Positions 59,384-64,000 of a stretch of 64,000 bases of DNA are shown here, in pieces (position 1 is the first letter of the stretch; the number at the start of each line of letters is the position of its first letter). Under the pieces are notes generated by a model that was not told the DNA's origin, ran no database searches, and saw only the letters and a program-made list of their open reading frames with translations. Source of the stretch: Flectobacillus sp. BAB-3569 (lineage in GTDB: Bacteria; Bacteroidota; Bacteroidia; Cytophagales; Spirosomataceae); contig NZ_NJFZ01000021.1 of the NCBI RefSeq assembly GCF_002270355.1, positions 1 to 64,000 on the forward strand, in the 5' to 3' direction. A program made the position numbers and the translations under genes.

Positions 59384-60250
59384 TTATAGCCCAGTGATTT
59401 TCTCAAGCACTTGTTGAATCAAACTTTCGGTATGTTTTTCTGGATTTTTCGAAAATTGATGAGTCATTCTTGAGGCCACAATTGCACTCATGGACAGTAC
59501 CTCGTGTCCCAATAATTCTCCAAATAAATAATATCCAGCAGTTTCCATCTCCAAATTTGTCAACACGCTTCCATGAAAGGAAAATTGATTAAATTTTTGA
59601 AGCAAATTTTCTTGTTTAGGAGTATATCTCAAAATCCTACCTTGCGGTGCATAAAACCCTGGACATGTCACTGTGTTGCCTTCAAAATACAAGGGATTCT
59701 TTTCATCAAATAGCAAATCATAAAGTTTCTCGGAACCAAACGATGTGTATGATAGAAAACCCAAGTTCATTTGTGATTGAATTGCCTCTGAAAAGGAGGA
59801 GGTCGGAGTTGGATAAAAATGACCCAAAGCATCAAATCCAATGCCTCGTTTCGAAACAACATAGCTATCTACAGGAATACTTTCTTGCAAACTTCCAGAA
59901 GTGCCTATTCTTATGATATTGAGGCTAGTATGTTCTTGTTTGATGGTTCGAGTGGGTAAGTCAACATTGACAAGAGCATCGAGTTCATTCATCAAGATTT
60001 CGACATTGTCGGTACCAATTCCGCTCGAAATAACAGACAGTCGGGTGTTACTGATATATCCTGTATGCGTAACAAACTCACGTTTCGAGACCTTTTTGTC
60101 TATTTTGTCAAAATATTTAGAAACCACCTCTACACGGTCGGGGTCGCCTACGGTAATAATGGTATTGGCAATATCTTCTGGGCGTAAGTTCAAATGATAA
60201 ATGCTTCCATCAGGATTGATGATTAAGTCTGTTTCAGAAATCGAGTTCAT
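59384..60250 (-). CDS. Nucleoside phosphorylase (uridine phosphorylase-like)
   Basis: 288 residues. PNP/UDP family pattern: DIANTIITVGDPDRVEVVSKYFD with the phosphate-binding GDPxR, SVISSGIGTDNVEIL, IIRIGTSGSLQESI, and MEMETAGYYLF-like (here NLEMETAGYYLF) with the ribose-binding Met-Glu. It cleaves a nucleoside with phosphate to base and ribose-1-phosphate in salvage. The exact base is not certain; uridine is likely from the length. A minus-strand single gene, with TrhO upstream. Confidence 0.88.
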   Translation of the reverse strand: MNSISETDLIINPDGSIYHLNLRPEDIANTIITVGDPDRVEVVSKYFDKIDKKVSKREFVTHTGYISNTRLSVISSGIGTDNVEILMNELDALVNVDLPTRTIKQEHTSLNIIRIGTSGSLQESIPVDSYVVSKRGIGFDALGHFYPTPTSSFSEAIQSQMNLGFLSYTSFGSEKLYDLLFDEKNPLYFEGNTVTCPGFYAPQGRILRYTPKQENLLQKFNQFSFHGSVLTNLEMETAGYYLFGELLGHEVLSMSAIVASRMTHQFSKNPEKHTESLIQQVLEKITGL

Positions 60251-60300
60251 AGGTTATTTTTTCAAGATTGTTGATTTTCGTATTTCCTAAGTTAAAAATA

Positions 60301-60330
60301 AAAAACCTCCCACCGAAATGAGAGGTTTTT
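60301..60330 (-). terminator. Terminator of trhO gene
   Basis: AAAAACCTC / GAGGTTTTT stem with T-runs on both sides; on the minus strand it follows the trhO stop by about 20 nt. Confidence 0.75.
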
Positions 60331-60350
60331 TATTTTGTATCAAATGTTAA

Positions 60351-61343
60351 TTATTCTGCACTAAGTTGGAAGCTTGAATAATCTACGTTTGTTTTTTGAC
60401 GACTTTTGAATCCAAATTCTGGTGAATAGTTGTGAGACTGTTTGCTGTAATAACCAGAAGGATTGTATGGACGTTTGCGAGGGTGATTTTTACATTCTTC
60501 AGAACAAGCACCTTCCATTTTTTCTAAACAACTTGGACAAATAGGTACATGCTCATTACATTCTGGATTGGCACAGTTTACCATATGGTCGCTAATTGTT
60601 TCGCAAATATGGCATTTTGAAATAACCTCTGGATTCACTGTATTTACTGAAGTAGTAACACGGTTGTCAAATACATAGCATTTGCCTTCAAAATCTTCTC
60701 CACCTTCTTCCAAACCATATTTGATAATACCACCATGTAACTGGTACACATTCTCAAACCCTTTTTCAATCAAATAAGCAGAGGCCTTTTCGCATTTGAT
60801 GCCACCAGTACAGTAAGTAATGATTTTCTTATCCTTCAAATGCTCAATTTCATGAACATGGTCTGGCAACTCGCGCAAGGTTTCCATGTCGAAGGTGATT
60901 GCACCTTTAAATTTCCCTACCGAATGTTCGTAATTAGAGCGCATATCTACCAAGACAACATCTGGGTCATTTTTCAATAACTCTTTAAAATCAGCTGGCT
61001 CGAGGTGTTTTCCTGTGCGCACACGAGGATTAACTGGCAAATCAGAATTAACGATTTCTTCTTTGACACGTACGTGCAATTTTGCAAAAGCATGAGTATC
61101 GTGTTCTTCTACTTTGAAATCAAAGTCACTTCCTGCAAAAATTGGATCGTTTTGCAACCATTGCATATATTTTTCACAATCTTCTGATAAACCAGAAACT
61201 GTTCCGTTCAGCCCTTCAGCCGCTACAATGATACGACCTAAAAGGTTGTTTTCGATACAATATAAGTGATGAATTTCTCTATATTCCTCAGGATTGGGAA
61301 TTGGAGTATAGTTGTAATATAAAAGCACTCTGTATGGCTTCAT
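60351..61343 (-). CDS. trhO: tRNA uridine(34) hydroxylase TrhO, rhodanese family
   Basis: 330 residues from the ATG at 61343 (MKPYRVLLYYNYTPIP); another ATG lies three codons up. Order: acylphosphatase-like N-domain (GRIIVAAEGLNGTVSG), rhodanese domain with VVLVDMRSNYEHSVGKF and the active loop YCTGGIKCEKA (Cys at about 178), and a Cys-rich C-terminus (CHICETISDHMVNC, HVPICPSCLEKMEGAC) that looks like a zinc domain. TrhO makes 5-hydroxyuridine at position 34 of tRNAs using O2. Confidence 0.94.
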   Translation of the reverse strand: MKPYRVLLYYNYTPIPNPEEYREIHHLYCIENNLLGRIIVAAEGLNGTVSGLSEDCEKYMQWLQNDPIFAGSDFDFKVEEHDTHAFAKLHVRVKEEIVNSDLPVNPRVRTGKHLEPADFKELLKNDPDVVLVDMRSNYEHSVGKFKGAITFDMETLRELPDHVHEIEHLKDKKIITYCTGGIKCEKASAYLIEKGFENVYQLHGGIIKYGLEEGGEDFEGKCYVFDNRVTTSVNTVNPEVISKCHICETISDHMVNCANPECNEHVPICPSCLEKMEGACSEECKNHPRKRPYNPSGYYSKQSHNYSPEFGFKSRQKTNVDYSSFQLSAE

Positions 61344-61557
61344 CTTCAACATGAGTTACAGATTAAAAATTGATTTAAGTTACAAAGATAATTAAGTTAT
61401 GTGAATGTCACAAAATGATTGAATCCTGCTAGAGGTCTTAGGTTTGGATTTTGAGGTAAAAAAATAGACCTTTGCAACGTTTTAAAGAAAAATGTTATTT
61501 GTCTTGAGCTAAATAGACTTCTCAAGCAAATACATATCTCATCATCATCTTCATTTT

Positions 61558-62172
61558 ATGCATATAGCAGTTACAGGAAATATTGGCGCGGGAAAAACCA
61601 CTTTAGCCAGCAAATTAGCAGATCATTTTGGTTGGGAAGTGCTTTTCGAAGCGGTTGAGGGAAATCCTTATTTAGCAGAATTTTATTCAGATATGCCTCG
61701 TTGGGCATTTCATTTACAAATGTATTTTTTGAAAAGTCGTTACGAGCAAGTAATGCAAATCCAGCGTTCAAATCGTCGTATTATTCAGGATCGTACCATA
61801 TATGAAGATGCTTTTATTTTTGCTATGAACCTTTACAAAACAGGTATTATGAGCGAAAATGATTACGCAACGTATCGCGGGATTTTTGATTTGATGATGC
61901 AAACTGTAAAAGCTCCAGATTTGACAATTTATCTGAAAGCTGATTTGCCTAAACTGGTTCGCCAAATAGAAAAGCGCGGTCGTGATTTTGAGGCAAACAT
62001 CTCTCATCAATATCTTGCTGATTTGAACAATCATTATGAGGAGTTTGTCAATGGGTACACCGAAGGAAAGCTCTTAGTAATAGATGTCAATGATTTGGAT
62101 TATGTAAATAATACGGAGCATTTTGAACAAGTCATAAAAGAAGTTGACAAAGCACTTTTATATCAAAAGTAA
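61558..62172 (+). CDS. Deoxynucleoside kinase
   Basis: 204 residues. P-loop GNIGAGKTTLA near residues 7-17, EAVEGNPYLAEFY, a DRT-type motif in QDRTIYEDAFIFAMNLY, and lid arginines in KRGRDFE. This is the dCK/dGK/TK2-like family that phosphorylates deoxynucleosides for DNA precursor salvage. Base specificity cannot be told. It is the first gene of a plus-strand stretch with small ORFs; the upstream gap 61353-61557 shows no gene. Confidence 0.9.
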   Translation: MHIAVTGNIGAGKTTLASKLADHFGWEVLFEAVEGNPYLAEFYSDMPRWAFHLQMYFLKSRYEQVMQIQRSNRRIIQDRTIYEDAFIFAMNLYKTGIMSENDYATYRGIFDLMMQTVKAPDLTIYLKADLPKLVRQIEKRGRDFEANISHQYLADLNNHYEEFVNGYTEGKLLVIDVNDLDYVNNTEHFEQVIKEVDKALLYQK

Positions 62173-62404
62173 GATTGATCGTGTATAAAGGATTACCAAA
62201 ACATAAGAAGTGACATTTGACATTTCTTATTGCTTTTACTTTTGAAATATATTATATTTCAGCAATGTATTCCTGAATTAATGATTTTTCAATCACTTTT
62301 TAAATATATTGCTGATTTTAATAATTCGGCTAATAGAAAGTCAAGCATTCAAGCGCATAAAATACCTTTAAATAACTAAGACAATAATCGTTAAGCCTAA
62401 ACCA

Positions 62405-62644
62405 ATGTCGATAGAAAATTTTTACGAACCCGAACAAGATGAAAATGAGTCAAGCTCAGCGTATGATCAATATAATTTTACTGAGTTGGCTGAGAAACTT
62501 CGTAATTCATCATCATATATCAATGTCTTGAAGCAACAGATTGCGGAGGAACCACAAGGCAGAGAGGAGCAAACTAAGGCAAAATTCAAACGCCTGAAAG
62601 AGATGTATTATAAAGCCAAGACTGAAGGGGAATTAAAAAAATGA
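62405..62644 (+). CDS. Small acidic protein, unknown (twin A)
   Basis: 79 residues with an acidic N-terminus (NFYEPEQDENESSS) and helical rest; no family recognised. Its end, AKFKRLKEMYYKAKTEGE, is like the end of the next small protein (EKFRRLKENYQKADVK) in position and residues. It may thus be part of a two-gene set. No export signal. A terminator lies 7 nt downstream. Confidence 0.6.
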   Translation: MSIENFYEPEQDENESSSAYDQYNFTELAEKLRNSSSYINVLKQQIAEEPQGREEQTKAKFKRLKEMYYKAKTEGELKK

Positions 62645-62650
62645 TAAAAT

Positions 62651-62684
62651 AGAAAAAGGTACTCACTTGTGGGTGCCTTTTTCT
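62651..62684 (+). terminator. Terminator of twin A
   Basis: AGAAAAAGGTACTCAC / GTGGGTGCCTTTTTCT stem with two G-T pairs; ends in T-rich sequence. Confidence 0.8.
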
Positions 62685-62803
62685 ATTTCGACGTCGTGAT
62701 ACTTGTATTCTGTCTGAATTGTCATATAAAAATCTTTTGGGTTATGAGTTATAATTTACTAACCAAAGATATTTGTTTGTCAATTACAATCCACTAAAGA
62801 AAG

Positions 62804-63034
62804 ATGAGAATGAAGTATTCAAACGAGCTAATTTTTGAAATTCTAAACGAAATGCTCTCAGGCAAAAGTATGAATGCCATTGCACGTGAAAAAGGTATTC
62901 CAATATCTACCATTTTCAGTTGGAAACAACAACATATAGAATACTATACGAAGATAGAAGACCAAAAAGAGAAGTTTAGAAGATTAAAAGAAAATTACCA
63001 AAAAGCAGACGTCAAAAAGAGTAAAGTAAAATAA
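62804..63034 (+). CDS. Small HTH protein, unknown (twin B)
   Basis: 76 residues. The N-terminal 40 look like a transposase/homeodomain-type helix-turn-helix (LIFEILNEMLSGKSMNAIAR, EKGIPISTIFSWKQQH), as in helix-turn-helix 'psq'-like proteins. The C-terminus EKFRRLKENYQKADVK matches twin A's tail. It could be a DNA-binding regulator. No transposase catalytic domain is present, so it is not an IS element. Confidence 0.65.
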   Translation: MRMKYSNELIFEILNEMLSGKSMNAIAREKGIPISTIFSWKQQHIEYYTKIEDQKEKFRRLKENYQKADVKKSKVK

Positions 63035-63054
63035 CAGAATGGATGTTGATTTAG

Positions 63055-63079
63055 CCTCTCAAACTTGAGAGGTTTTTTT
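63055..63079 (+). terminator. Terminator of twin B
   Basis: CCTCTCAA / TTGAGAGG with a 2-nt apparent loop and T7 tail, 20 nt after the stop. Confidence 0.8.
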
Positions 63080-63124
63080 GTACTTTCGCCATAAAAAAAG
63101 CGTCCTGATTTCTCAGAACGCTTG

Positions 63125-63208
63125 TGACGATGGGGAGACTCGAACTCCCATACGGTTACCCGCACTACCACCTCAAAGTAGCGTGTCTACCAATTCCACC
63201 ACATCGCC
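63125..63208 (-). tRNA. tRNA-Leu (anticodon GAG)
   Basis: 84 nt on the minus strand. The acceptor stem GGCGATG pairs with CATCGTC, the anticodon loop TTGAGGT gives GAG, a long variable arm is present as expected for Leu, and the T-arm has GTTCGAGTC. Ends with discriminator A; CCA is not encoded. It reads CUC and CUU codons. Confidence 0.95.
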
Positions 63209-63354
63209 TTGTACTTTGATGATGCAAAAGTAGAGAGATAAATTGACAAAGCAAAATAGTACTAATCACTTTTTTTAAATAAAAAATGTAGGATTTTTTT
63301 AAGTATTTGAAAATCAGAAATTAAATTAGCATATTATTTTTAAACTTTTTTTTG

Positions 63355-63750
63355 ATGGCATTAGAATTAGAAGGTACTTTGATCAAAGTACAACCTGAAC
63401 AAACAGGAAGTGGTAAAAACGGTCAGTGGGTAAAACAAGAGTTTGTTGTTGAAACACAAGAGCAATATCCTAAAAAAGCGTGCTTCTCGGCTTGGGGAGA
63501 CCGTACAGCTGATTTGAAACAATTTGCTTTAGGTGACAAACTTAAGGTGACCTTCAGTGTAGAATCAAGAGAATACAACGATCGTTGGTATACAGACTTA
63601 AGAGCTTATCGTATTGATTTGGCATCTGAATCATCGGCTGCTGCTCCAGCATCAAATACGTATCAAGCGCCAGCACAGCGTCCTGCTGCGCCACAAGCTT
63701 CATCGGTGGATTTACCTTCATTTAGTGAGGATGAAGATTTACCGTTCTAA
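63355..63750 (+). CDS. DUF3127 protein, OB-fold with SSB-like acidic tail
   Basis: 131 residues from the ATG at 63355; a TTG just upstream adds one codon. It starts MALELEGTLIKVQPEQTGSG and follows DUF3127: NGQWVKQEFVVET, KACFSAWGD, and KLKVTFSVESREYNDRWYTDLRAYRI, an OB-fold-like core. Then comes a flexible Ala/Pro/Gln linker, and the tail SFSEDEDLPF. That tail looks like the SSB C-terminal peptide (DDDIPF) used to bind partner proteins. Single-stranded DNA binding is plausible but unproven. It is convergent with the next gene over the terminator 63759-63794. Confidence 0.82.
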   Translation: MALELEGTLIKVQPEQTGSGKNGQWVKQEFVVETQEQYPKKACFSAWGDRTADLKQFALGDKLKVTFSVESREYNDRWYTDLRAYRIDLASESSAAAPASNTYQAPAQRPAAPQASSVDLPSFSEDEDLPF

Positions 63751-63758
63751 TCAAAGAC

Positions 63759-63794
63759 AAAAAAATAGCGTTGAGAAATCAACGCTATTTTTTT
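63759..63794. terminator. Bidirectional terminator
   Basis: AAAAAAATAGCGTTGA / TCAACGCTATTTTTTT, perfect 16-bp stem with GAAA loop, between convergent genes; the minus-strand stop codon lies at its edge. Confidence 0.92.
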
Positions 63795-64000
63795 TATGCA
63801 AACTCTCCTTTGAGCTTTTGAGATTTGAGCCAATCGGGTTTGGTAATGCTAACTTCTGCTCGGAGTTCGTTCAGTAGGGAGTATAAACCAAAATAGGTTC
63901 TGTTGATATACAGTCCGTGTTGAGAACCTCTAGCTACTTTCGAATTTCGGAGCTCATCTAGTTTCTGAAGTTTTTCGGCATATAAATACACTTGCTCAAA
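63794..64000 (-). CDS. C-terminal end of an unknown protein (possibly ABC1/AarF-like)
   Basis: 68 residues run in from the right edge, so the N-terminus is missing. Visible: FEQVYLYAEKLQKLDELRNS, GLYINRTYFGLYSLLNELRA and a terminal KLKGEFA. The RTYFGLYSLLNEL stretch reminds me of the C-terminal part of ABC1/AarF kinases, but the match is weak. A GTG at 63991 could be mistaken for a start, yet the frame stays open to the edge. Confidence 0.45.
   Translation of the reverse strand, partial: FEQVYLYAEKLQKLDELRNSKVARGSQHGLYINRTYFGLYSLLNELRAEVSITKPDWLKSQKLKGEFA

Noticed and set aside
62804-63034. Transposase (helix-turn-helix part of an IS3 OrfA)
   Set aside because: The HTH is alike, but no OrfB with a DDE domain and no terminal inverted repeats are found; its own terminator follows.
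1-64000. CRISPR array, prophage or IS element
   Set aside because: No regularly spaced repeats, no transposase or integrase catalytic motifs and no phage structural genes were seen. Only the ParB-like stub and the HNH gene hint at mobile DNA.

Overview
The window is a stretch of ordinary bacterial chromosome from a member of the Bacteroidota, most likely order Cytophagales; a Flectobacillus/Arcicella-type genus is my guess, not a result. The grounds are low GC, the gliding protein GldC, long-form IspG, type II and type III glutamine synthetases side by side, the families DUF4159, DUF2461, DUF3127 and (probably) DUF6728, few clear Shine-Dalgarno sequences, and many promoters of the Bacteroidota form TTTG - 18 to 21 nt - TAnnTTTG. 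Genes lie on both strands in short operons, often closed by strong hairpin terminators shared by convergent genes.

Layout. 0-6.6 kb: an Lrp-type regulator (cut by the window edge) diverges from a possible D-amino-acid or cell-wall-peptide salvage cluster (beta-lactamase-fold/D-aminoacylase fusion, DUF1611 P-loop protein, dipeptide-epimerase-like enolase, APC permease). 6.7-8.6 kb: an NsrR-like Rrf2 regulator and flavohaemoglobin, both with an AAAAG-n-CTTTT palindrome upstream. 8.6-17.5 kb: two unusual inverted repeats, then dnaE, a DUF2461 gene, trpS, a PAP2 phosphatase, a DUF2147 gene, and the divergent acyl-CoA reductase/ferredoxin pair. 17.8-20.4 kb: porin and ammonium transporter. 20.6-27.0 kb: the only accessory-looking part, with a HEPN protein overlapping an unknown partner, a ParB-like remnant, an HNH nuclease, a nonsense-interrupted ORF, a frameshifted exonuclease, intact mtaB, and a doubly frameshifted LTA-synthase-like sulfatase. 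27.1-30.9 kb: divergent glutamine synthetases GSII and GSIII, which together with the Amt locus form a nitrogen-assimilation neighbourhood split by the decayed segment.

31-45 kb: housekeeping (rsmE, DUF4159, desaturase, a small ABC transporter, a 2-oxoacid dehydrogenase E2, cinA, gldC, a thioredoxin-fold protein, ispG, a sugar nucleotidyltransferase). 45.4-48.3 kb: an 830-nt non-coding stretch, then a 6-pyruvoyl-tetrahydropterin-synthase-type gene overlapping folE, and an SDR gene. 48.4-61.3 kb: SPFH protein, hydrolase, CDF transporter, NUDIX, LysE, glycerate kinase, Crp-type regulator, DinB, GH3, surE, acyltransferase, GNAT, nucleoside phosphorylase and trhO. 61.5-64 kb: deoxynucleoside kinase, two small proteins with a shared C-terminal motif, tRNA-Leu(GAG), a DUF3127 protein with an SSB-like tail, and a partial gene at the edge.

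The best candidates for something not well described are the D-amino-acid cluster at 0-6.6 kb, the HEPN/partner pair inside a segment flanked by two nearly identical hairpins (20.45 and 23.74 kb), the twin small proteins at 62.4-63.0 kb, and the pterin locus. Nothing here is a clear known defence system, prophage, IS element or CRISPR array. All calls rest on reading the sequence; no database search was run.
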